Source: Bacteroidales bacterium
GTDB taxonomy: Bacteria; Bacteroidota; Bacteroidia; Bacteroidales; UBA932
Length of the DNA stretch: 9,687 nt
Direction of reading: 5' to 3'
Assembly: GCA_017429885.1 (NCBI GenBank)
Contig: JAFROA010000008.1
Coordinates: 1 to 9,687, forward strand
Made by a program: the position numbers and the translations under genes. The notes below the pieces were generated by a model. That model was not told the origin of the DNA and did not search any database. It saw only the letters and a program-made list of their open reading frames with translations. The first letter of the stretch is position 1; every line of letters begins with the position of its first letter. Of this stretch, positions 1-6,220 are shown one piece after another.

Positions 1-43
1 AGTTTTCATGATGTAAATATACGCGATATCGGGAAATTATTTA

Positions 44-51
44 TACATTTG
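44..51 (+). promoter_or_regulatory. Bacteroidota -7 promoter element upstream of the C11 peptidase gene
   Basis: TACATTTG matches the Bacteroidota primary sigma -7 consensus TAnnTTTG exactly. It lies 34 bases before the ATG at 86, which would give a 5' UTR of roughly 25-30 bases. No good TTTG -33 element is visible at the expected 19-20 base spacing upstream, so the call rests on the -7 box and its position. Confidence 0.55.
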
Positions 52-85
52 TAAATTAGGAAAAGAAAGACAAGTACAGATTATT

Positions 86-1441
86 ATGCGATCGAAAGGC
101 ATATTCCATACGATACTGCGCCTGGCGGCGGTCATTTCGGCCACCCTCACTTTCTCGTTCTGCGACCCCAAGGATCCCGACCTCGGCATAGAAGCTGATG
201 AGGAAGGCATTAACTATACTCCGCACGGAAACCGGCAAGCCATGAAGGAGACTCGAAGAGTGCTCCTATTCTACGAATGCGGGTTCAACTCCCTTAATTA
301 CGATCTAGAGGCCAACATGACTGTCGGTCTTCCCGAGGGGTACATTCCCGGGAATGGACGGCATGACGACGTTGTGCTGGTTTATTCCAAACTCGCGATA
401 AACGCCAACTACAAGGCTGTCCCGTCATATCTCCGGAGAATATACAAAGACCACGAAGGCAATATTGTCTCGGACACCCTGAAGACATATCCGTCTTCTG
501 TCGTGGCTTCCTCAGGGGAGACAATGAGAGACGTCCTGAATCTTGTCCATTCCTCTTTCCCCGCGAAAGGATACGGGATGGTATTCGCGTCACACGGTTC
601 CGGATGGCTTCCTACCGGCTACTTCAACAATCCGTCGGCATTTGAAAGGAACCATAAGCTCAGCGGAAAGAGGATGTCGAAATCCAATCGGGTACTGGGA
701 GTGCCGTCAGGAGATATGGAGCATGACGACCCTTACGCCTGGATGGTGAGGAGCATCGGTCAGGACAAAATGGCCTCTGGTGACGTCGAGATGAGTGTTA
801 CCGAATTCACTGAAGGGATTCCCTTCCATCTGGACTACCTTCTTTTCGACATGTGCTTCAGTGGAGGCATCGAGATAGCTTACGCTCTCAAGGATAAGGT
901 GGACTATATAGGTATCTCACCTGCCGAAGTGCTAGCTGCCGGCACATACGACTACACTAAGATAACTGACTTCTTACTTAGAGGGACCTCCCCTGATCTG
1001 ACAGGCCTGTTCAAGGATTCATTTGACAGGTACGACAAACAAACCGGTGACTATCGGTCCTGTACCGTGACCCTTCTCAGAACGGAAGGTCTCGGGAAGA
1101 TAGCCCAAGAGTGCGCCAAACTCGTTACAGACTACTCTGAAGCCATCGCTCACGCCCCGGCAAGCCAGATTCAAGGTTATTTCAGACAGAACAGACACTA
1201 TTTCTACGACCTCGAGGATATATTCGCCAAGAGTGGTGTTTCCGACGCCGACATGGCAGGACTGCGGAACGCCCTATCAGACTGCATAATGTACAAGGCC
1301 GCCACTCCATTTTTTATTAACAGTTTCGAGATCAAGACTTATTCCGGCTTCAGCATGTACCTTCCACGCGCCGGGACAGCCCTTCTGGACTCTTACTATA
1401 AAGAAGAGCCATGGAACAAGGCCATAGGACTGGTAAAATAA
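86..1441 (+). CDS. Clostripain-family (C11) cysteine peptidase, lipoprotein
   Basis: This 451-residue protein has a short hydrophobic N-terminus ending in a lipobox-like FSFC with Cys26, so it is probably lipid-anchored in the envelope. The peptidase core is recognisable from the clostripain/C11 pattern. A strand plus catalytic histidine occurs in VFASHGSGW (His170), and the catalytic cysteine sits in LLFDMCFSGGIE (Cys257), followed by the usual YIGISPAE segment that Bacteroidota C11 enzymes carry after the nucleophile. Family members cleave after basic residues and are often self-activated; substrate preference cannot be read here. The usual D-A-C-x-M-G-S/A-x-E nucleophile signature is altered to D-M-C-F-S-G-G-I-E, but the Cys and the downstream Glu are kept. 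The length fits the family. The gene stands alone, with its own -7 element upstream and a possible terminator about 40 bases after the stop. The ATG at 86 is preferred because it starts directly before the signal sequence. Confidence 0.9.
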   Translation: MRSKGIFHTILRLAAVISATLTFSFCDPKDPDLGIEADEEGINYTPHGNRQAMKETRRVLLFYECGFNSLNYDLEANMTVGLPEGYIPGNGRHDDVVLVYSKLAINANYKAVPSYLRRIYKDHEGNIVSDTLKTYPSSVVASSGETMRDVLNLVHSSFPAKGYGMVFASHGSGWLPTGYFNNPSAFERNHKLSGKRMSKSNRVLGVPSGDMEHDDPYAWMVRSIGQDKMASGDVEMSVTEFTEGIPFHLDYLLFDMCFSGGIEIAYALKDKVDYIGISPAEVLAAGTYDYTKITDFLLRGTSPDLTGLFKDSFDRYDKQTGDYRSCTVTLLRTEGLGKIAQECAKLVTDYSEAIAHAPASQIQGYFRQNRHYFYDLEDIFAKSGVSDADMAGLRNALSDCIMYKAATPFFINSFEIKTYSGFSMYLPRAGTALLDSYYKEEPWNKAIGLVK

Positions 1442-1472
1442 TTGCGTATTAAATAATTAATAACTATATTCG
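1442..1472 (+). promoter_or_regulatory. Candidate promoter for the L25-pth operon
   Basis: TTG at 1442-1444 and TATATTCG at 1465-1472 are separated by 20 bases, resembling the Bacteroidota -33 TTTG and -7 TAnnTTTG pair with one mismatch in each box. It starts directly after the stop codon of the peptidase gene. Transcription would begin near 1478-1482, at the foot of the first hairpin in the leader. This is pattern matching only. Confidence 0.4.
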
Positions 1473-1481
1473 CAGCCGCTT

Positions 1482-1502
1482 AAAAGCGCCGGACGCGCTT
1501 TT
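1482..1502 (+). terminator. 8-bp hairpin AAAAGCGC/GCGCTTTT: terminator or leader stem
   Basis: A perfect inverted repeat with 8-base arms (1482-1489 and 1495-1502) encloses the 5-base loop CGGAC. The right arm ends in TTTT and the left starts with AAAA, as in a bidirectional intrinsic terminator, so it may end the peptidase transcript. If the promoter at 1442-1472 is real, the same hairpin would instead be the first stem of the L25 leader. Confidence 0.5.
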
Positions 1503-1514
1503 GGTGCGATGGGG

Positions 1515-1531
1515 CCCCGGCCTTTCCGGGG
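1515..1531 (+). promoter_or_regulatory. GC-rich hairpin in the L25 5' leader
   Basis: CCCCGG (1515-1520) and CCGGGG (1526-1531) form a perfect 6-bp stem around the loop CCTTT. It lies 28 bases before the L25 start codon and is not followed by a T-run, so it is not an intrinsic terminator. It may be a leader structure that affects mRNA stability or translation of a ribosomal protein gene. The regulatory role is inference. Confidence 0.35.
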
Positions 1532-1559
1532 TTGAGTAACACATTTTATACAAAGTTCA

Positions 1560-2168
1560 ATGAAGCATTTTGAGATTAACGGCAAAGTCCGTGAGGTCGG
1601 CAACAAAGCCGTCATCAAAGCGATCCGCAAACAGGGTCTTGTCCCTTGCAACCTCTATGGCCAGGGAATGGAGAATGTTCTTTTCACAGTCACTGACAAG
1701 GACCTACAGGGTATCACCAACACCCCCAACTCCTACATCAACGACATCAAGCATGACAATGGCAAGGCTTACACCGCCGTCGTCCACGAGCTCCAGTTCC
1801 ATCCTGTCAAGGACAACTGCCTCCATGTCGATTTCCTCGCCGTCTCTGAGGACAAGCCTATCGCTATCAAGGTTCCCGTGGTGGTCAGTGGTCACCCCGT
1901 GGGCGTTCAGAAAGGTGGAAAATTCGTTCTCGTGTCCAGATTCATCAAGATCAGCGCGCTGATGAAGGATCTTCCCGACACTCTTGACATCGACGTGACT
2001 CCTCTCGACATCGAGAAGAGGATTGTCGCCGGTGACATCAAGCTCGACGGTGTCAATGTGGTCTCCCCTAAGGGTACCATCATCTGCACAGTCAAGGCCA
2101 CCCGCAACATGTCCGCACAGGCTTCTGATGAAGGCGCTGCTGAAGGTGCTGAGGGCGCTGCTGAGTAA
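1560..2168 (+). CDS. rplY: 50S ribosomal protein L25 / general stress protein Ctc
   Basis: The 202-residue protein has the two-domain L25/TL5/CTC layout. An N-terminal 5S rRNA-binding beta-barrel runs over about residues 1-95, with the family patterns IRKQGLVPCNLYG, FTVTDKDL and HELQFHPV followed by HVDFLAV. A C-terminal TL5-type beta domain runs over about 96-188 and contains GHPVGVQKGGK and LDIDVTPLDI. It binds 5S rRNA in the central protuberance of the large ribosomal subunit. The last dozen residues form a low-complexity Ala/Glu/Gly tail, as is common in Bacteroidota L25. The gene precedes peptidyl-tRNA hydrolase by 25 bases, the classical ctc-pth arrangement. The ATG at 1560 gives the conserved N-terminus. 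The codons look highly biased (many AAG, GTC, CTC, ATC), consistent with high expression. Confidence 0.95.
   Translation: MKHFEINGKVREVGNKAVIKAIRKQGLVPCNLYGQGMENVLFTVTDKDLQGITNTPNSYINDIKHDNGKAYTAVVHELQFHPVKDNCLHVDFLAVSEDKPIAIKVPVVVSGHPVGVQKGGKFVLVSRFIKISALMKDLPDTLDIDVTPLDIEKRIVAGDIKLDGVNVVSPKGTIICTVKATRNMSAQASDEGAAEGAEGAAE
2128..2165 (+). repeat. Imperfect repeat encoding the Glu-Gly-Ala tail of L25
   Basis: Imperfect copies of a GAAGGCGCTGCT-like unit encode E-G-A-A, E-G-A and E-G-A-A at the very end of L25. The acidic disordered tail is probably length-variable between strains through slippage; that is inferred from the repetition. Confidence 0.5.
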
Positions 2169-2193
2169 AAAGCGGCCTGAAGTCGATCCTGGT

Positions 2194-2763
2194 ATGAACT
2201 ATCTTGTCGCCGGTCTTGGTAACATAGGCGCCGAGTACGCTTCAACCAGACATAACATGGGTTTTATGGTATTGGATGCCTGGTCCGAGGCATCCAATGC
2301 TTCTTTTAGCACCCAACGCTACGGAGACGTGGCAGAGGTCAGCTTCAAGGGGCGGAAGTTCTACCTGCTCAAGCCATCCACATACATGAATCTCAGCGGT
2401 AACGCTGTCCGCTATTGGGTGGACAAACTTAAGCTCCCACTCGAGAACCTGATTGTCGTTTGTGACGACATCAACCTTCCGTTCGGGACTGTGCGGATGC
2501 GCAAGAATGGAAGCGATGGGGGGCACAACGGGTTGAGGGACATTGAATACAGGCTCGGGACCACCAGCTGGGCCAGAATCAGGATTGGGGTGGGTAATGA
2601 TTTTCACCCCGGCAGCCAGGTCGACTACGTGCTGGGCCAGTTTTCCGATGAGCAGAAGGCTGAGATTCCCGGGATCTGCGCCAAGGTAATTGAGGGAATA
2701 AAGAATTATTCGACAATCGGTGCGGACAGGGCGATGAACTTCCTTAACTCCAGACAGAAGTAA
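2194..2763 (+). CDS. pth: Peptidyl-tRNA hydrolase
   Basis: The 189-residue enzyme cleaves the ester bond of peptidyl-tRNAs released early from ribosomes and so recycles tRNA in the cytoplasm. The bacterial Pth1 hallmarks are all present: GLGN at residues 7-10, the catalytic histidine in TRHNMGF (His20), STYMN with Asn66, the DD pair at 91-92 in VVCDDINLPFG, and GSDGGHNGL with Asn112. The C-terminal DYVLGQF segment is also typical. The length matches the family. The reading frame is open from 2023, but the conserved N-terminus begins at the ATG at 2194, just after the L25 stop, so that start is chosen. It is probably co-transcribed with L25. Confidence 0.96.
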   Translation: MNYLVAGLGNIGAEYASTRHNMGFMVLDAWSEASNASFSTQRYGDVAEVSFKGRKFYLLKPSTYMNLSGNAVRYWVDKLKLPLENLIVVCDDINLPFGTVRMRKNGSDGGHNGLRDIEYRLGTTSWARIRIGVGNDFHPGSQVDYVLGQFSDEQKAEIPGICAKVIEGIKNYSTIGADRAMNFLNSRQK

Positions 2764-2792
2764 GGTGTTAAATAGCTTTTTTGTCAATTTTA

Positions 2793-2823
2793 TTTGTTTA
2801 TTCCTTTTTTTTGCATATATTGC
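2793..2823 (+). promoter_or_regulatory. Candidate promoter of the histone-like gene
   Basis: TTTG at 2793-2796 and TATATTGC at 2816-2823 are spaced by 19 bases, in line with the Bacteroidota -33/-7 arrangement, though the -7 box departs from TAnnTTTG at two positions. The site lies in a T-rich 128-base intergenic region after pth, about 68 bases before the ATG at 2892. No other promoter-like pair is evident in that gap. Confidence 0.45.
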
Positions 2824-2891
2824 GTGGTGGAATAGCGTAAGTATAGATAGTACAGAACATTATATTAACAACTCACTAAATTTTATAAGAA

Positions 2892-3068
2892 ATGAAAAAG
2901 CTTGTAGCACAGATCAAGGAAGAACTTGAGGCTTTTGTCGTGAACGCCGACGCTCAGGTAGAAAAAGGTAACAAGGCCGCCGGTGCCCGCGCTCGTAAGG
3001 CTGCCCTCGAACTCATGAAGGATCTCAAGGAGTTCAGGAAAGTTTCCGTAGCCGAAGCCAAGAAGTAA
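2892..3068 (+). CDS. Histone H1-like (Hc1-family) DNA-binding protein
   Basis: This small gene encodes 58 residues starting MKKLVAQIKEEL and carrying the conserved core QVEKGNKAAGARARKA (residues 22-37), followed by LELMKDLKEFRKVS. This is the short Hc1/histone H1-like protein found once in most Bacteroidales genomes. The protein is lysine- and arginine-rich and predicted to be almost entirely helical, fitting a nucleoid-associated DNA-binding role in the cytoplasm. The function is known only by family resemblance. It is a stand-alone unit, with a candidate promoter upstream and a strong intrinsic terminator 20 bases after the stop. The codon use resembles that of L25, which suggests high expression. 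Confidence 0.92.
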   Translation: MKKLVAQIKEELEAFVVNADAQVEKGNKAAGARARKAALELMKDLKEFRKVSVAEAKK

Positions 3069-3087
3069 TTCACTACAAACCATTTAC

Positions 3088-3117
3088 AAGCGGCCGCCAT
3101 CAAGGGGGCCGCTTTTT
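3088..3117 (+). terminator. Intrinsic terminator of the histone-like gene
   Basis: AAGCGGCC (3088-3095) pairs with GGCCGCTT (3107-3114) around an 11-base loop, and the right arm runs into TTTTT. This is a strong Rho-independent terminator. It ends only 4 bases before the ATG of the following protease gene. Confidence 0.85.
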
Positions 3118-3121
3118 GTTG

Positions 3122-5257
3122 ATGAGACGGTCTTTTTTCACATTAATATTGGCTATACTTCTTGGGTTCCCGGTTACAGGGACATCTCCCAGGAAGGGGG
3201 CCTTTCTCATGTCCCAACCTGACGGAACGTCTTTTATGGCGAAGCTCCATGGAGATGAATTCATGAAGGTCCTCACCACGGCTGATGGTCATGCGGTGGT
3301 GAAAGATAACGACGGTTATTATCACTACGCCACGTTCAGACCTGATGGCTCAAGGGTAAGTTCCGGCTACAGGATTGGCGGCAAGGCCCCGGCGGACATC
3401 CTGGCCGCGAGTCACTCTATTCCGTGGACAGTCTTGAAAGACAAGACTAAGGCGGTCCGGAGGGACAGGCGTGAAGCCGTCCGCTTCCATCCCGCCACGA
3501 GGGGGTCCTCACCAATAAAAAAGCACTGCATCGTCATACTCGCCCAATTCCAGGACATAAGCTTCACTGGAGGAGAAACAAGGCGCTCGGATTTCGTGAA
3601 CTTGATCACAAAAGAGGGCTCCAAAAGTGTCCTGGACTATTTCAACGACCAATTCCAAGGCCAATACGAGTTCAACTTCACGATAGGCCCTGTAGTCACA
3701 CTATCAAAGAATCATGACTATTACGGAAAGAACGACGAAGACAAAGCCGGGCAGGACATGCACCCCCAGGAACTTGTCCGTGAAGCTTGCGTCCTTTCCA
3801 ACCCGCAAGTGGATTTCTCAAGCTACGATGATGACGGTGACGGGATCGTGGACAATGTCTTCGTGGTAGTCGCGGGAAAGAGCGAGGCTGAGGGTGCCGA
3901 TTCTGATTGCATGTGGCCTCACCAGTGGTATGTTCCCGATCTCACCCTGGACGGGAAGAGGATACGCACCTACGCCCTCTCCACCGAGCTCACCGTGAAA
4001 AGCCAGAACAGCGGTGGACAGCTTGTGTGGGGGCTGTGCTCAATCGGAACCTTCTGCCACGAGTATAGTCACACTCTCGGACTTGAGGACTACTACGACA
4101 CCGATGAGGAAGGGAGCGGAGGCATGTCGAAAGGTATGTGGGGCTCCACATCATTGATGGACGGCGGTAATTTCAATGACAATGGTAACACGCCTCCATA
4201 TTTCAACGCCATTGACAGGCACATGTTCGGGATAGGCAAGCCTGAGGATATGGCCATTGGGACTTATACTCTCGAGCCTGTGAACAAAAACGGTCGCTAT
4301 CTGGTACTCGAGAACCCCTCTAACCCTGACGAGTTCTTCCTTTTCGAATGCAGGGCGAAAAAAGGATGGGACGCCTTTATCGGAGGTTCAGGATTGGCCA
4401 TTTACCATGTGGATATGACCACTAATGAAGCCGGTTGGTCAGATGACGCCGGCAAGACCGTAACCGCGGAGTATCGATGGGATAACAATGAGATAAACTG
4501 TAATCCCGAATTCGAATGCGCCGACATGGTTGAGACATCCGCGGACGCCATGGATGTCAGGCAGGCTTTCTTCCCATACAAGAATATCTCCTCATTCAAT
4601 ATCAATTCGTCGCCAGCTTTCAAGTTCAATGACGGCACCCTTTCTCCATTTGCCATCTCAGGCATAAAGGTATCGGGGGACAATGTCAGTTTCACCGTCT
4701 ACAACAGCTCGGACATAGTGCCAAAGGCGACAGACGTGCTCACAGAGGTCTATCAAGACGCCGCCATCCTGACATGGAAGTCAGATGTGGAGGGCTATAC
4801 AGGAGACGCCATCGTGACATGGGGGAAGACCTCAGGAAGCGTCAAGACCGAGCGGATCAGGCCATATGAGGACGGGAAATATTCAATCACTTTGGAAGGC
4901 CTCTCCCCCACCACGCCATACACTGTTGATATCTCATTCGACAGGAATGGAGTGACAGGAGACATAGTCACTAGTGACTTCCTCACCAAAGCCCTGGTTT
5001 CTGGTGGGCAACCATTTATTTACCTCGAATATCTCTCCGGCTCCAGAATAGGCGGACGGTTCCCTACCGGATCAGGACTGCCACTACGGGTCTATAACGC
5101 TGTAGGAGAGAAAGTCAGTTGGAGCTATGACGGAGCTCATGTCCAAACCGACGGCAGCGGTTATTTCCACCCCGCCAAATCAGGAGTGCTGAAAGCTGTG
5201 GTATACCACTCTGACGGCACCCAAGATATCCTGTATAAAGAGATAATACTGCAATGA
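3122..5257 (+). CDS. Secreted M6-family zinc metalloprotease with fibronectin III-like domain
   Basis: The 711-residue protein starts with a signal peptide (residues 1-20, hydrophobic FFTLILAILLGF). An N-terminal propeptide-like region of about 110 residues follows, containing a LHGDEF...TADGHAVV...GYYHYA pattern typical of Bacteroidota M6 proteases. The catalytic domain spans about 134-430. It has the zinc motif HEYSHTLGLEDYYD (His313, Glu314, His317, fitting HExxHxxGxxD), a candidate Met-turn in SLMDGG, and a Ca-binding-like DDDGDG at 236-241. Residues about 533-622 look like a fibronectin III domain, ending LSPTTPYTVDISF. A roughly 85-residue beta-rich C-terminal module follows that could assist anchoring or secretion. 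An upstream TTG at 3116 is in frame but lies in the terminator tail, so the ATG at 3122 is preferred. The stop overlaps the next start (ATGA), implying translational coupling to the lipoprotein gene. Confidence 0.9.
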   Translation: MRRSFFTLILAILLGFPVTGTSPRKGAFLMSQPDGTSFMAKLHGDEFMKVLTTADGHAVVKDNDGYYHYATFRPDGSRVSSGYRIGGKAPADILAASHSIPWTVLKDKTKAVRRDRREAVRFHPATRGSSPIKKHCIVILAQFQDISFTGGETRRSDFVNLITKEGSKSVLDYFNDQFQGQYEFNFTIGPVVTLSKNHDYYGKNDEDKAGQDMHPQELVREACVLSNPQVDFSSYDDDGDGIVDNVFVVVAGKSEAEGADSDCMWPHQWYVPDLTLDGKRIRTYALSTELTVKSQNSGGQLVWGLCSIGTFCHEYSHTLGLEDYYDTDEEGSGGMSKGMWGSTSLMDGGNFNDNGNTPPYFNAIDRHMFGIGKPEDMAIGTYTLEPVNKNGRYLVLENPSNPDEFFLFECRAKKGWDAFIGGSGLAIYHVDMTTNEAGWSDDAGKTVTAEYRWDNNEINCNPEFECADMVETSADAMDVRQAFFPYKNISSFNINSSPAFKFNDGTLSPFAISGIKVSGDNVSFTVYNSSDIVPKATDVLTEVYQDAAILTWKSDVEGYTGDAIVTWGKTSGSVKTERIRPYEDGKYSITLEGLSPTTPYTVDISFDRNGVTGDIVTSDFLTKALVSGGQPFIYLEYLSGSRIGGRFPTGSGLPLRVYNAVGEKVSWSYDGAHVQTDGSGYFHPAKSGVLKAVVYHSDGTQDILYKEIILQ

Positions 5258-5673
5258 TGAAAACCCTATCATTATTCCCTGCCATTCTGTTCCTGGCAGT
5301 CATGTTCTCCTCTTGCGACAGGACTCTTGAGCCAGACAGCTCGTTCATAGGCAGCTCAGACATAGAGCTTACCATTGGTGGAAGCGTTGTGTACACGTAC
5401 GACCCTGCCAGCTGGCAGCTTGGTTATAACGCATCAAAAAAGGAATTCCGGGTTTTTGATGACTCAATGAAGAAATACTACACGGTCACATGCTCCACTC
5501 TCCCCTCCTCCACAGGACAGAAGTTGGAAGCCACAATAACTTGGTCCTCAGGTAGTTCCACCCAAACAACGAAGGGGAAATTCGAAGTCGCCAAGACCCA
5601 GGGCGACACATACTGGCTATGGTGTGGAGACAAAAAAACACGGACGGGTGTAACCGTCCGCATTTTAAGGTAA
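5254..5673 (+). CDS. Small lipoprotein of unknown function, coupled to the M6 protease
   Basis: The 139-residue protein begins with a signal sequence and lipobox VMFSSC, with the acylated cysteine at residue 21 (counted from the first of two adjacent ATGs at 5254 and 5257). The mature part of about 118 residues is rich in beta strands and Ser/Thr. It contains a segment around SWQLGYNASKKEFRVFDD and a C-terminal TYWLWCGDKKTRTGV-like stretch. I recall similar small Bacteroidales lipoproteins but cannot name a family. The 4-base ATGA overlap with the metalloprotease gene suggests the two act together, perhaps as an accessory, anchor or inhibitor of the protease; that is inference from position only. 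The last codons contain the inverted repeat of the shared terminator. Confidence 0.75.
   Translation: MMKTLSLFPAILFLAVMFSSCDRTLEPDSSFIGSSDIELTIGGSVVYTYDPASWQLGYNASKKEFRVFDDSMKKYYTVTCSTLPSSTGQKLEATITWSSGSSTQTTKGKFEVAKTQGDTYWLWCGDKKTRTGVTVRILR
5635..5666. terminator. Bidirectional terminator inside the end of the lipoprotein gene
   Basis: CGGACGG (5641-5647) and CCGTCCG (5654-5660) are perfect inverted repeats around GTGTAA. They are flanked by an A-run on the left and CATTTT on the right. On the minus strand the stem is followed by TGTTTTTTT, a strong intrinsic terminator for the convergent chimeric gene that ends at 5735. On the plus strand the T-run is weaker, and the stem lies within the last codons of the lipoprotein gene, before its stop at 5671-5673. 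Confidence 0.75.
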
Positions 5674-5734
5674 GATCTACTCTCAAAGGGCTCAGGATTG
5701 TGCCATCCGGCGCATACAAAATCAGATGCGGAAA

Positions 5735-6220
5735 TTATCTTAGGCTACGGATCTCATCCAAGGAAAGTCCTGTGTATTTTTGAATGACAGACAAATCCAA
5801 TCCATCCAAGAGCATCTTTTTCGCGGTTTCACGCAAGCCCTCGGCTAAACCCTCGTTCCTGGCCGATCGGAGCTGGCTCCGCTGGTCAACCTCCCACATG
5901 TAGCGGGCAAGATACTCTCTCTGGCTCATCTCTTCCATGGAAGCAAATTTAGACAATTGGAATATCTTTTCCAAATAACTGCCACGATATTCAGATGGCA
6001 TCTCCTTCATCGATCCCATGTTCTTGATAGTGTAGAGGATCCACTCCGGAGTGTCCTTGACCTCTTGCAAAGTCTCCGTCAGTTTTGGTAACTCCACGGT
6101 GATGTAGTGCAGGCTGTCCGTGAATTCTATGCCGTTGTCCTTGACGTTCCGGATCGTGTAGTGATTGATCATGTCATCGTTGCCCGGCACTCCCGGAATG
6201 ATGAAATCCGTGATGCCGAC
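5735..6220 (-). pseudogene. Rpn-family (PDDEXK_2) nuclease/transposase remnant, C-terminal half, fused in frame
   Basis: About 160 codons match the C-terminal half of Bacteroidota Rpn family recombination-promoting nucleases. Hallmarks are the I-T-D-F-I-I-P-G-V strand start, the N-H-Y-T-I-R-N segment, V-E-L-P-K-L, a W-x-L-Y-T-I-K-N-M helix, the E-Y-L-A-R-Y-M-W-E-V-D helix, the charged helix with E-G-L-A-E-G-L-R, and the small C-terminal D-L-S-V-I-Q-K-Y-T-G-L helix-turn-helix-like end. The N-terminal catalytic core expected in a roughly 300-residue Rpn protein is missing. The segment enters directly after the barrel-like sequence around SNMVGITDF. The frame is intact to a normal Rpn C-terminus, so the fusion is either recent or tolerated. 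Confidence 0.8.

Noticed and set aside
2023..2193. Possible N-terminal extension of peptidyl-tRNA hydrolase.
   Set aside because: It overlaps the end of the L25 gene in another frame. The conserved Pth N-terminus (GLGN) begins right after the ATG at 2194.
2242..2787. 181-codon open frame on the minus strand opposite pth.
   Set aside because: It is antisense to a gene with complete catalytic motifs, and its translation shows no recognisable domain.
3116..3121. TTG codons as an earlier start for the M6 protease.
   Set aside because: They lie in the T-run of the histone-gene terminator. The ATG at 3122 starts directly at a normal signal peptide (MRRSFF).
5674..5734. Possible small gene or RNA between the convergent genes.
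   Set aside because: Only 61 bases, with no start/stop pair or stable hairpin beyond the terminator already listed.
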